55,170 bases of DNA from Pseudomonadota bacterium (lineage in GTDB: Bacteria; Pseudomonadota; Gammaproteobacteria; Pseudomonadales; Pseudomonadaceae): contig JAEYXX010000172.1 in NCBI GenBank assembly GCA_023431055.1, positions 1 to 55,170 on the forward strand, written 5' to 3'. Both the position numbers and the translations under genes were made by a program. The notes beneath the pieces were generated by a model that worked only from the letters and a program-made list of their open reading frames with translations, was not told where the DNA came from and made no database searches. Shown here piece after piece: positions 1 through 7,541 of this stretch; position 1 is the first letter of the stretch, and each line of letters starts with the position of its first letter.

Positions 1-122
1 CGACACATCAACGGAACCAAGCTCGCTGACGCTGTTGGTCAGTAGGCAGGAACCGCCGTATACGGAACCGTACGTACGGTGGTGTGGGAGGACGGCGGGG
101 GTGACCCCGCCTCCTACCCGAT
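1..122 (+). mobile_element. 3' end of a group II intron (domains V and VI)
   Basis: The sequence folds as a bacterial group II intron tail. Domain V is near 49-93: a 9-bp stem (ACCGCCGTA with TACGGTGGT), a two-base CG bulge on the 3' side, and an inner stem capped by a GAAC tetraloop. Domain VI is near 87-118: GGGAGG and GGCGGGG pairing with CCCCGCC and TCCTACCC, closed by a GTGA loop. The segment ends in CTACCCGAT, a common 3' end for these introns. The reverse-transcriptase/maturase gene would lie upstream, outside the window. The insertion point is about 8 bp past the ampG stop, next to a small inverted repeat (CCTGA-CAA-TCAGG, 124-136). The call rests on fold and motif recognition only; the exact 3' boundary is inferred. 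Confidence 0.75.
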
Positions 123-130
123 CCTGACAA

Positions 131-1927
131 TCAGGCTTTTTCGACTGCCGGTGGAGCCGTTTCGGGCGCCGGCTGGAGTTTGTCGCGGCGCCACTGGATG
201 ACGATCAGCAGTAGTGTCGGAATGCCCATCAGCGCCGTTGCGAGGAAGAAGTGGGCATAGCCCAGGCTTTCCACCATCACCCCGGAATAGCCGCCGATCA
301 GGCGCGGCAGCAGCAACATGATGGAACTGAGCAGGGCGTACTGGGTGGCCGAGAACTTCAGGTTGGTCAGGCTCGACAGATAGGCGACGAAAGCCGAGGT
401 GGCCAGGCCGGCGCTGAAGTTGTCGCAACTGATGGTGACGACCAGCATGTTAAGGTGCGGGCCCATGCCCACCAGCAGCATGAACAGCAGGTTGGTCGCT
501 GCCGATGCGGCCGCGCCGATCAGCAGGATCGGCATAATGCCGAAACGCACGATCAGCAGGCCGCCGACGCCTGCACCGAGCAGGGTCATGACCAGGCCGA
601 AGACCTTGCTGACGCTGGCGATCTGCTCCTTGGTGAAGCCCTGATCGATGTAGAACACGTTGGCCATCACGCCCATCACCGTATCGGACAGACGATAGGT
701 GGCGATCAGGCTCAGCAGCAGCAGCGCCTGCCAGCGATAGCGCACGATAAAGTCGTTGATCGGCGTCAGCACCGGGGCCATGCCACCCCAGAACAGGCTG
801 GAGATCGACAGGCCGGTGAGCAGGGTGTAGAGCAGCGCGCGCAGGAAGGCGCGGTCGTAGTACAGCAGATCCTGCAGGCTCATCTGGCCGTGGAACAGCA
901 ACATCAGGTCACTTTCATAGAACTGGGTGACCATGGCCGGGACGGAAATCAGCAGGATGATCAGCAGCAGCACCGAAAGCAGCTGGTGGAAGAACCCGTA
1001 CCGCGCCGCGGCGGTTTTCAGCACCGGTGCCAGTCCGCCCCAGAACAGGCCGGACGCGCACACGCACGCCAGCGCGCTGTAGAGCATGGCGCGCAGGAAG
1101 GCGCGGTCGTTGTAGAGCAGCTCCTGCATGCTGACGTCGCCGAGCAGCATGGGTACCAGGTCGCTCTGGTAGAACTGAATGAACATGGTGGGTACGGCGA
1201 TGATCAGTACGATCACCGCGCAGATCGCCAGCAACTGGTGAAAGAAACCGTGCTTGGGCGGCGCGACATGGATATGTGGCGGGGCGGGCGGCTCGCGCAT
1301 CCAGATGGAAGTGAGCAGCCCTGGCAGCATGAGCAGGGCAAAGACCAGGTAAGTGCCGGTCCAGGCGCTGAACTGGTAGTCCTTGGCGGTCGAGCCGAAG
1401 CCTTCGGCGAAGTACAGCGCACCGGCGGTGGCCAGCAGCGCAGCGACCCGATAGCCGGTCATGTAGGCAGCGGCCAGCGCAGCCTGATGCTCGTCGCCGA
1501 GAATTTCCAGGCGGTAGGCGTCGACGGCGATGTCCTGGGTGGCCGAGGCGAAGGCCACCAGTACGGCGAGGGCGATCAACGAGGACAGGTGCGTTTGCGG
1601 ATCGAAGTTGGCCATGCCGATCAGGCCGATGGCGACCAGCCCCTGCGACAGTACCAGCCAGGAACGGCGACGGCCGAGCTTGCCGAGCAGCGGCAGGCGC
1701 CATTGGTCGAGCATGGGCGCCCACACCCATTTGAAGGCATAGGCCAGGCCGATCAGGCTGGCGAAACCGATGGTCTCGCGTGCCACACCGGCTTCACGCA
1801 GCCATACCGAGAGGGTCGAGAACACCAGCATGTAGGGCAGGCCGGCGGCGAAGCCGAGAAGCAGCAGAGCCAGTGTGGCGGGGTTTGCATAGGTCGCGAG
1901 GGCTTCTCGCCAGGATTTGCGTGGCAT
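131..1927 (-). CDS. ampG: AmpG family muropeptide permease (MFS)
   Basis: 598-residue inner-membrane transporter. AmpG imports GlcNAc-anhydroMurNAc peptides from the periplasm for cell-wall recycling and, in pseudomonads, influences AmpC beta-lactamase induction. The N-terminal half has typical MFS features: a LPYMLVF helix, the GRRRSW loop near 85-90, and an ATQDIAVDAYR segment near 129-139 that is characteristic of AmpG. The protein is about 100 residues longer than E. coli AmpG. The extra length is explained by a tandem internal duplication of ~84 residues (226-309 and 310-388), both copies starting GFFHQLL and containing DRAFLRA and LFWGG. P. aeruginosa AmpG is also about this long, so the duplication may be ancestral to the genus. 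The stop lies next to the group II intron end. Confidence 0.9.
   Translation of the reverse strand: MPRKSWREALATYANPATLALLLLGFAAGLPYMLVFSTLSVWLREAGVARETIGFASLIGLAYAFKWVWAPMLDQWRLPLLGKLGRRRSWLVLSQGLVAIGLIGMANFDPQTHLSSLIALAVLVAFASATQDIAVDAYRLEILGDEHQAALAAAYMTGYRVAALLATAGALYFAEGFGSTAKDYQFSAWTGTYLVFALLMLPGLLTSIWMREPPAPPHIHVAPPKHGFFHQLLAICAVIVLIIAVPTMFIQFYQSDLVPMLLGDVSMQELLYNDRAFLRAMLYSALACVCASGLFWGGLAPVLKTAAARYGFFHQLLSVLLLIILLISVPAMVTQFYESDLMLLFHGQMSLQDLLYYDRAFLRALLYTLLTGLSISSLFWGGMAPVLTPINDFIVRYRWQALLLLSLIATYRLSDTVMGVMANVFYIDQGFTKEQIASVSKVFGLVMTLLGAGVGGLLIVRFGIMPILLIGAAASAATNLLFMLLVGMGPHLNMLVVTISCDNFSAGLATSAFVAYLSSLTNLKFSATQYALLSSIMLLLPRLIGGYSGVMVESLGYAHFFLATALMGIPTLLLIVIQWRRDKLQPAPETAPPAVEKA
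764..1252 (-). repeat. internal tandem duplication within ampG
   Basis: Two consecutive ~80-codon segments encode similar peptides. Shared landmarks, in order, are GFFHQLL, a hydrophobic helix, QFY.SDL, S.Q.LLY.DRAFLRA.LY, and LFWGG.APVL. Each unit has two hydrophobic stretches around a polar loop, so the duplication adds a pair of membrane segments or an amphipathic module in the central part of the transporter. The copies have diverged clearly, so this is an old event, not an assembly artefact. Confidence 0.85.
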
Positions 1928-1969
1928 CAGGCTCGAATCTGGGCAGGGGGTGTCTTGGTAGGGCGCACT

Positions 1970-2344
1970 CTAACTGCAGTGCTCCATCGGGCGCCAGCCG
2001 TGACGACGCATATCCACACGTTCGTTCAGTATGCTGATGCCTTCTGCGCGCAGGCGCGCCCGTTGTTCATTACCAGAGGGGCTCCCCGCGGCCAGGCTCA
2101 GGCGCCCGCCAGCGGCGATCACGCGATGCCAGGGCAAGGTGGTGCCGTCGGGCAACTGGCTCAGGGTGCGGCCGACCCAGCGGGCGGCGCGGCCGAGGCC
2201 GGCCAGTTGCGCCAGCTCGCCGTAGCTGACGACCTTGCCGGCTGGTACCTGCGCCAATACCAGATACAGCGCTTCGCGGCGTGCCTCTGCGCTTGCCGGT
2301 GGCGATGCCGGCCATGCAGACTCTGGCGGTTTCGTCTTGCCCAT
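1970..2344 (-). CDS. alkyltransferase-like protein (MGMT fold, ATL family)
   Basis: 124-residue protein matching the C-terminal DNA-binding domain of O6-alkylguanine-DNA alkyltransferase. The segments GKVVSYGELAQLAG and ARWVGRTL are the usual winged-helix region. The active-site motif reads PWHRV where a true methyltransferase has PCHRV, so the acceptor cysteine is replaced by tryptophan. This is the hallmark of ATL proteins, which bind alkylated guanine and channel it to nucleotide excision repair instead of demethylating it. The start chosen gives MGKTKPPES; an ATG 18 bp upstream would overlap the divergent DUF481 gene. DNA-damage flagging is inferred from the family. Confidence 0.88.
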   Translation of the reverse strand: MGKTKPPESAWPASPPASAEARREALYLVLAQVPAGKVVSYGELAQLAGLGRAARWVGRTLSQLPDGTTLPWHRVIAAGGRLSLAAGSPSGNEQRARLRAEGISILNERVDMRRHGWRPMEHCS

Positions 2345-2360
2345 AGGGTTGATCCTTATC

Positions 2361-3353
2361 ATGCGCGTACTGGTCGCCTTGTTCCTTCTTGTACTGGCAG
2401 CTCCGCTTTGGGCCGATACCGTCTGGCTGAATAACGGTGATCGTCTGAGCGGTGAGATCATCCTGCTCGATGGCGGCAAGCTGGCGCTCAAGACCAAATA
2501 TGCCGGCCAGGTGCTGATCGACTGGAAGGATATCGATACCCTCAGTTCGGACAAGCCCCTGCTGGTGCGGCGCAGCGGTTTCGACAACGAACGCAGCGAA
2601 AGGTTGGCCGCGGCAGGCGCAGGCATGGTGCGGGTGCAGGGCGAGCGCGAGTACACCCTGCCGCTGGCGCAGATCAAACGCCTGGTGCCACCGCGACCGC
2701 TGCTGGAGGACCGTGTCTGGGAGGGCAACCTGGACGCCAAGCTGGACATGAAGCGCAACCAGAACGATGTCGACGAGTGGAAGCTCAAGGGCAATACCCG
2801 CGTCGAGCACGGGCGCTGGCGTCATGTACTCAGTGGTGAGCTGGAACGTGAAACCAAGAACGACCGAAAGGTCGAGGACAACTGGGAGCTGGAGTACGAC
2901 CTCGATCGCTTTTTCACCGAGCACTGGTTCTGGCGGGTGGGCGTGGAGCAGGCCGAGGACGAATTCGAGACTGTTGATCGCCAGCGCATCGTCGGCACCG
3001 GCCCTGGGTATCGTTTCTGGGATGACGAACTGGGGCGCTTCGATTTGATTGGTCAGTTCAACCGTGTACGCCTTGAGTCTGATATAGCCGACCTGGCCTT
3101 CAACACCACGTCGCTGGAACTGGATTACAAGCGTCTGCTGTGGGGCACGCGGCTGGAATTCTATGCCAACGCCCAGCTGCAGATCCCGCATATCGAAGAA
3201 ATCGACTACGTGCTCGATAGCGAATTCGGCCTGCGCTACCGCCTCAACCAGTGGGCGCGCTTATCGCTTTTGTACGAGCTGGATCAGTTGCGTGCCCCAG
3301 GGCAGACGGTTTCGGATCGGCATTATCTGATCGGTATCGGCGTGGGGTGGTGA
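2361..3353 (+). CDS. DUF481 family outer-membrane protein, copy 1
   Basis: 330 residues starting MRVLVALFLLVLAAPLWA, a clear signal peptide with an A-x-A type site before DTVWLNNGDRLSG. The N-terminal part (to ~residue 60) is a small all-beta domain; the rest is rich in alternating charged and aromatic residues (GRWRHVL, DRFFTEHWFWRVG, GPGYRFWDDELG) as in the YdiY-like 'salt-induced outer membrane protein' group. The chain ends ...GIGVGW: a terminal aromatic residue typical of beta-barrel outer-membrane proteins. The ATG overlaps the 5' leader of the divergent ATL gene. A paralogue lies immediately downstream in the same direction. Substrate and function are unknown. Confidence 0.85.
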   Translation: MRVLVALFLLVLAAPLWADTVWLNNGDRLSGEIILLDGGKLALKTKYAGQVLIDWKDIDTLSSDKPLLVRRSGFDNERSERLAAAGAGMVRVQGEREYTLPLAQIKRLVPPRPLLEDRVWEGNLDAKLDMKRNQNDVDEWKLKGNTRVEHGRWRHVLSGELERETKNDRKVEDNWELEYDLDRFFTEHWFWRVGVEQAEDEFETVDRQRIVGTGPGYRFWDDELGRFDLIGQFNRVRLESDIADLAFNTTSLELDYKRLLWGTRLEFYANAQLQIPHIEEIDYVLDSEFGLRYRLNQWARLSLLYELDQLRAPGQTVSDRHYLIGIGVGW

Positions 3354-3370
3354 TGCCGTCGGGGGGCGCG

Positions 3371-3402
3371 CTGCCAACCGGCGCGCCGCCCGACGGAAAA
3401 AG
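3371..3402. other. GC-rich imperfect inverted repeat between the DUF481 genes
   Basis: GGCGCGC and related bases around 3364-3385 can pair with GCGCGCC further on, followed by an A-rich stretch. This may be a weak terminator or attenuator after the first DUF481 gene; it lacks a T-tract, so the call is tentative. Confidence 0.3.
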
Positions 3403-3433
3403 CTGAACTCTGCGTATTCGGCCCGGTCAGCTG

Positions 3434-3461
3434 TTGCTCTGGCGCCGGGGTTGCGGATAAT
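3434..3461 (+). promoter_or_regulatory. possible sigma-70 promoter of the second DUF481 gene
   Basis: TTGCTC (3434-3439) and GATAAT (3456-3461) are separated by 16 bp. The -10 matches the consensus at five of six positions, and the box lies 37 bp before the ATG at 3498. It would let the second paralogue be transcribed independently of the first. Judged by eye only. Confidence 0.45.
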
Positions 3462-3497
3462 GCCCGGCTTTCGCCCACCAACGCCATTACCCAACTT

Positions 3498-4511
3498 ATG
3501 TCGCGCTCTACATCGCTGTCCCTGCTAGGCCTGAGCATCGCTCTGTGCAGTTCCGCCACCTTCGCCGATACCGTCTGGTTGAAGAACGGTGACCGTCTCT
3601 CCGGCACCATCCGCTTCTTCGACGGCAGCAAACTGCTGCTGGAAACCGACTACGGTGGCTCCATTCCGCTGGACTGGAAGAAAATCGCCACCCTGGAAAG
3701 TGATCACGAGCTGCTGGTCAAGCTCGGGCCGGTAGATGGCGAGCGTGCCAAGTCGCTGCTGGCGGCTGAGCCGGGCAAGGTCACCCTGGCCAATGGCGAG
3801 TCGCCGAAGACCATCGAGCTGTCGCAGATCGAACAGATCATGAAGCCCAAGCCGCTGGTGGAGGATTTCACCTGGAAGGGCAACATCGACCTGGGTCTCG
3901 ACTACAAGCGCGGCGAGCGCGACTCTGATGATTATGATGTCGACATCAAGACCCAGGCCCGTCACGGGCGCTGGCGCCATAACGCGATTGCCGATTACAA
4001 CCGCGAGCTGAAAGACGACGTTGTCAGTACCGACAACTGGGGCGCCGAGTACGCGCTCGACCGCTTCCTCACGGAAAAATGGTTCTGGCAGGGGCGCTTC
4101 GAGTACAAGCGCGATCGTATCGAAGAGGTGGAGCGTCAGCGCACTCTCGGTACCGGCCCGGGTTACCAGTTCTGGGATGACGAGCTGGGCGCGTTCTCCA
4201 TCGCCACCCTGGCCAACCGCAGCGATTACCGCTACAGCAATGGCGAGCAGGATCGCTTCTATGCCATGAGCGTGAAGTGGGACTACAACCGCTACCTGAT
4301 CGGCAAGACCGTCGAGCTGTTCAGTGTCGGTGAGCTCGGGCGTCCGCTCAGTGGGGCGGCGGACTACAGCCTGGATGCCGAGGTCGGTCTGCGCTACAAG
4401 GTGACCGACTGGGCGTCACTGAACATGAAGGCCGAGAAGGATATCGTCAGTGGTGCCGAGGGCGATCTGGACGAAACCCGCTATACCCTTGGCTTCGGTG
4501 TCGGCTGGTAG
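3498..4511 (+). CDS. DUF481 family outer-membrane protein, copy 2
   Basis: 337 residues with a signal peptide (cleavage near SSATFA-DTVW). It is aligned along its whole length with the upstream gene: DTVWLKNGDRLSG, LDWKKI, GRWRH, DRFLTEKWFWQG, GTGPGYQFWDDELG and the terminal LGFGVGW recur in the same order. The two genes are thus a tandem duplication that has diverged substantially. The C-terminal tryptophan and the beta-strand pattern again suggest an outer-membrane barrel. A possible promoter (3434-3461) precedes it and a strong terminator follows. Function is unknown; family members are linked to salt or alkaline stress in some annotations. Confidence 0.85.
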   Translation: MSRSTSLSLLGLSIALCSSATFADTVWLKNGDRLSGTIRFFDGSKLLLETDYGGSIPLDWKKIATLESDHELLVKLGPVDGERAKSLLAAEPGKVTLANGESPKTIELSQIEQIMKPKPLVEDFTWKGNIDLGLDYKRGERDSDDYDVDIKTQARHGRWRHNAIADYNRELKDDVVSTDNWGAEYALDRFLTEKWFWQGRFEYKRDRIEEVERQRTLGTGPGYQFWDDELGAFSIATLANRSDYRYSNGEQDRFYAMSVKWDYNRYLIGKTVELFSVGELGRPLSGAADYSLDAEVGLRYKVTDWASLNMKAEKDIVSGAEGDLDETRYTLGFGVGW

Positions 4512-4528
4512 GTTCCGGCATTGCAAAC

Positions 4529-4562
4529 GAAAAGCCCGCGATCTGCTCGCGGGCTTTTTATT
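4529..4562. terminator. bidirectional rho-independent terminator
   Basis: The stem AAGCCCGCG/CGCGGGCTT with a 7-base loop is followed by TTTTTA on the plus strand and preceded by an A-run, so it can serve both the DUF481 gene and the convergent uraA. Confidence 0.85.
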
Positions 4563-4573
4563 GGGCGGCGGAG

Positions 4574-5836
4574 TCAGGCTTCTTCCGTTTCCCGTTGTTT
4601 CCAGCCAGCGCCACCGGGCAGCACCAGATTGAGCAGCAGGGCAGTGATCGCGCACAGGGAAATCCCTGACAGGGCGAATTCCTTGCCGCCGATGACCATG
4701 CCGCCTATGCCGAACACCAGGGTCACCGAGACGATGATCAGGTTACGTGCTTCGGACAGGTCGACCTGATGGCGAATCAGGGTGTTGAGGCCGACCACGG
4801 CGATCGAGCCGAACAGCAGGCAGAGAATGCCGCCCATCACCGGTACCGGAATGCTCTGCAGGGCCACGCCGAACTTGCCGATGAAAGCCAGGGCGATGGC
4901 GAATACCGCAGCCCAGGTCATGATCTTCGGGTTGTAGCTCTTGGTCAGCATCACCGCGCCGGTCACTTCGGCGTAGGTGGTGTTGGGCGGTCCGCCGAAC
5001 AGGCCGGCTGCCGAGGTGGCCAGACCGTCGCCAAGCAGGGTGCGGTGCAGGCCCGGCTGCTTGACGAAGTTCTTGCCGGTGACATTGCCGATCGCCACCA
5101 CGCCGCCGATGTGCTCGATGGCCGGTGCCAGGGCGACCGGTACCATGTACAGGATGGCGCCCCAATGCAGTTCCGGTGCGATGAAGTTGGGCACGGCGAG
5201 CCAGGAGGCCTGGTTCACGGCGCTGGTGTCGATCACGCCGAGCACCGCGGCGATGGCGCAGCCCACCGCGATGCCGGCGAGGATCGGCACCAGACGGAAG
5301 ATGCCACGGCCCAGCACGGCGACCAGCAAGGTGGTGATCAGCGCCGGCATCGAAATCATCATCGCCGTGCTGTACGGCACCAGTTCGACGCTGCCGTCAC
5401 CGGCCTTGCCCATGGCCATGTTCACCGCGACCGGTGACAGCGCCAGGCCGATGGAGATGATCACCGGGGCGATCACCACCGGTGGCAGCAGGCGGTCGAT
5501 GAAGCTCGGGCCGCGCAGCTTCACCAGCGCCGACAGCAGGATGTAGACCAGGCCGGCCGCAATCACGCCACCCATGACCGCGGGCAGGCCGAATTCGCCC
5601 TTGGCGGCCAGGATCGGCGCGATGAAGGCGAAGCTGGAGGCCAGGAACACCGGCACCTGGCGCTTGGTTACCAGTTGGAACAGCAGGGTACCGATACCGG
5701 CGGTGAACAGCGCGACGTTGGGGTCCATGCCGGTGATCAGCGGCATCAGCACCAGGGCGCCGAAGGCCACGAACAGCATTTGTGCGCCGGAGATACCCTG
5801 GCGCCACAGCGGGTCGTTGAATTCCGTCTGCGACAT
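4574..5836 (-). CDS. uraA: uracil permease, NCS2 family
   Basis: 420-residue multi-spanning inner-membrane protein that imports uracil, probably by proton symport. NCS2 landmarks are present: an IEHIGGVVAIGNVTGK segment with the substrate-contacting glutamate, followed by GGPPNTTYAEVTGAV. The start giving MSQTEFNDPL was chosen over an upstream in-frame start because it lies 1 bp past the upp stop, so uraA is the second gene of an upp-uraA unit. This pairing supplies both uptake and phosphoribosylation of uracil. Confidence 0.93.
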   Translation of the reverse strand: MSQTEFNDPLWRQGISGAQMLFVAFGALVLMPLITGMDPNVALFTAGIGTLLFQLVTKRQVPVFLASSFAFIAPILAAKGEFGLPAVMGGVIAAGLVYILLSALVKLRGPSFIDRLLPPVVIAPVIISIGLALSPVAVNMAMGKAGDGSVELVPYSTAMMISMPALITTLLVAVLGRGIFRLVPILAGIAVGCAIAAVLGVIDTSAVNQASWLAVPNFIAPELHWGAILYMVPVALAPAIEHIGGVVAIGNVTGKNFVKQPGLHRTLLGDGLATSAAGLFGGPPNTTYAEVTGAVMLTKSYNPKIMTWAAVFAIALAFIGKFGVALQSIPVPVMGGILCLLFGSIAVVGLNTLIRHQVDLSEARNLIIVSVTLVFGIGGMVIGGKEFALSGISLCAITALLLNLVLPGGAGWKQRETEEA

Positions 5837-5837
5837 G

Positions 5838-6476
5838 TCAGGCGTCCTTCTGCTTGGTGCCGAAGATCTTGTCGCCGGCATCACCCAGGCCCGGAATGAT
5901 GTAGCCGTGTTCGTTCAGACGCTGATCGATGGAGGCGGTGAAGATGGTCACGTCCGGATGGGCCTGCTCGACCGCCTTGATGCCCTCGGGCGCGGCGACC
6001 AGCACCATGGCACGAATGTCCTTGCAGCCGGCCTTCTTCAGCAGGTCGATGGTGGCGACCATCGAGCCGCCGGTGGCCAGCATCGGGTCGATGATCAGTG
6101 CCAGGCGCGAGTCGATTTCCGGCGCGAGCTTCTCCAGATAGGTGTGCGCTTCGAGGGTCTCCTCGTTGCGCGCCACGCCCACGGCGCTGACCTTGGCACC
6201 CGGGATCAGGCTGAGCACGCCGTCGAGCATGCCGATGCCGGCACGCAGGATGGGCACCACGGTGATCTTCTTGCCAGCGATCTTCTCCACCTGCACGGTG
6301 CTCGCCCAGCCCTCGATGTCATAGGCTTCCAGCGGCAGGTCGTTGGTGGCCTCATACGTCAGCAGGGCGCCCACTTCCTGGGCCAGCTCACGGAAATTCT
6401 TGGTGCTGATATCGGCGCGGCGCATCAGGCCGATCTTGTGACGGATCAGCGGGTGGCGGATCTCGCGAGTGGGCAT
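5838..6476 (-). CDS. upp: uracil phosphoribosyltransferase
   Basis: 212 residues, the normal length for the family. It converts uracil and PRPP to UMP (pyrimidine salvage, cytoplasm). Visible motifs are the uracil-side [11 protein letters not shown] segment and the PRPP-binding [17 protein letters not shown] loop; the N-terminus [16 protein letters not shown] is typical. The ATG at 6476 was preferred over upstream in-frame ATGs because it matches family length. It heads an operon with uraA and is divergent from hpt, a purine salvage gene. Confidence 0.95.
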   Translation of the reverse strand: MPTREIRHPLIRHKIGLMRRADISTKNFRELAQEVGALLTYEATNDLPLEAYDIEGWASTVQVEKIAGKKITVVPILRAGIGMLDGVLSLIPGAKVSAVGVARNEETLEAHTYLEKLAPEIDSRLALIIDPMLATGGSMVATIDLLKKAGCKDIRAMVLVAAPEGIKAVEQAHPDVTIFTASIDQRLNEHGYIIPGLGDAGDKIFGTKQKDA

Positions 6477-6523
6477 GGGCTGGGATCTCCAACGGGGCTC
6501 TGGGAAAAATCGCGTTAGATTAA

Positions 6524-6540
6524 AGCATTGCTCATGCCAA
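6524..6540 (-). promoter_or_regulatory. candidate sigma-54 (-24/-12) promoter of upp-uraA
   Basis: On the minus strand the sequence TTGGCATG-AGCA-ATGCT resembles the RpoN consensus YTGGCACG-N4-TTGCW, with GG and GC correctly spaced by 10 bases. It would start transcription about 37 bp before the upp ATG. Two consensus positions differ, and no activator site was identified, so this is a candidate only. Confidence 0.4.
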
Positions 6541-6714
6541 GTGGTGGGTGACTGATGAGTCACGATGTCCTGCAGCGTGGATCGGCTACGCTGGTCTGGC
6601 GATACTTGGCAAGCGTTGTCAGGGTCTGTACCTTTGCGCGCTTTTATTTGACGAGTCGATCAGCTTTCAAGCTTTTCGCCTGCATCCATCAGCCCGATCA
6701 AGAGAGAGCCTCAC

Positions 6715-7272
6715 ATGTCCGCCGATCTCGCGCACATTCGTCAAGTCATGGCGGAAGCCGACTGCCTGTACACCGAAGCCGAGGTGGAAGCGGCCATCGA
6801 CAAGGTCGCCAGCCAGATCAATGGCGAGCTCTCCGAGCGCAATCCGGTGGTGTTCTGCGTGATGAATGGCGGCCTGATCTTTTCCGGCAAGCTGCTGACC
6901 AAGCTGAATTTCCCGCTGGAAGCCTCCTACCTGCACGCTACCCGTTATCGCAACGAAACCAGCGGTGGCGAACTGTTCTGGAAGGCCAAGCCGGAAGTTT
7001 CCTTCATCGACCGCGACGTGCTGATCATCGACGACATCCTCGACGAGGGGCATACCCTGGGCGCGATCATCGATTTCTGCCGCCATGCCGGCGCGCGCGC
7101 CGTGCACACCGCGGTGCTGATCGACAAGGAGCATGACCGCAAGGCGCGTCCGGATCTGAAAGCCAATTACGTGGGCCTGCAGTGCATTGACCGTTACATC
7201 TTCGGTTACGGCATGGACTACAAGGGCTACTGGCGCAACGCCGCCGGCATTTTTGCGGTCAAGGGCCTGTAA
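6715..7272 (+). CDS. hpt: hypoxanthine-guanine phosphoribosyltransferase
   Basis: 185-residue type I phosphoribosyltransferase that salvages hypoxanthine/guanine to IMP/GMP with PRPP. The PRPP-binding motif VLIIDDILDEGHTL is at about residues 102-115; the N-terminal hood and the C-terminal YGMDYKGYWRN segment fit the pseudomonad family. The ATG at 6715 follows a purine-rich AGAGAGAG leader. It is divergent from upp-uraA, grouping purine and pyrimidine salvage, as in P. aeruginosa. Confidence 0.92.
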   Translation: MSADLAHIRQVMAEADCLYTEAEVEAAIDKVASQINGELSERNPVVFCVMNGGLIFSGKLLTKLNFPLEASYLHATRYRNETSGGELFWKAKPEVSFIDRDVLIIDDILDEGHTLGAIIDFCRHAGARAVHTAVLIDKEHDRKARPDLKANYVGLQCIDRYIFGYGMDYKGYWRNAAGIFAVKGL

Positions 7273-7286
7273 GCCTTCGCTACCTC

Positions 7287-7313
7287 GTAGGAGCGAGCTC
7301 TGCTCGCGAAGCT
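7287..7313. repeat. REP-like palindrome (GTAGGAGC type)
   Basis: GTAGGAGCGAGCTCTGCTCGCGAAGC forms a short hairpin (GCGAGC/GCTCGC). It is the half-unit of the GTAGGAGC...GCTCCTAC palindrome family seen elsewhere in this window. Confidence 0.75.
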
Positions 7314-7341
7314 CCCTGCACGGCTGACGCGGCTGCTTTTC

Positions 7342-7414
7342 GTAGGAGCCCCGCCTCGGGGCGAAGCTGTTGATGTCAGCGGCGGCCAGATTCGCGGCGG
7401 GGCGCCGCTCCTAC
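7342..7414. repeat. REP-like palindrome pair (GTAGGAGC...GCTCCTAC)
   Basis: The unit begins GTAGGAGCCCCGCC and ends GGGGCGCCGCTCCTAC, with GGGGCGAA and TTCGCGGCGGGGC inside. It is an inverted pair of the same family found at 41514-41580 and 47308-47369. Confidence 0.75.
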
Positions 7415-7477
7415 ATGCCGACGCCGGTCCAACAGTCGGGCGTGTAGCCGGATGAAAAAGGTCTACGGCCTCGGTAT

Positions 7478-7536
7478 GTAGCCCGGATGAAATCCGGGTT
7501 TGCTTTCGTCGCTGTACCGGGATGTTATCCGGGCTA
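7478..7536. repeat. REP-like palindrome (GTAGCCCGGAT...ATCCGGGCTA)
   Basis: GTAGCCCGGATGAAATCCGGG and ATGTTATCCGGGCTA form an inverted pair. The same motif recurs at 38866-38895, 41428-41486 and 42248-42300. Confidence 0.75.
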
Positions 7537-7541
7537 AGGCC

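Noticed and set aside
251..2434. A 727-codon open frame on the plus strand opposite ampG
   Set aside because: Its translation is rich in Q, H, G and D without any domain, the usual antisense shadow of a GC-rich gene, and ampG on the other strand is certain.
6555..7136. An alternative reading frame overlapping hpt
   Set aside because: Frame-shifted arginine-rich shadow; hpt has the PRPP motif in its own frame.
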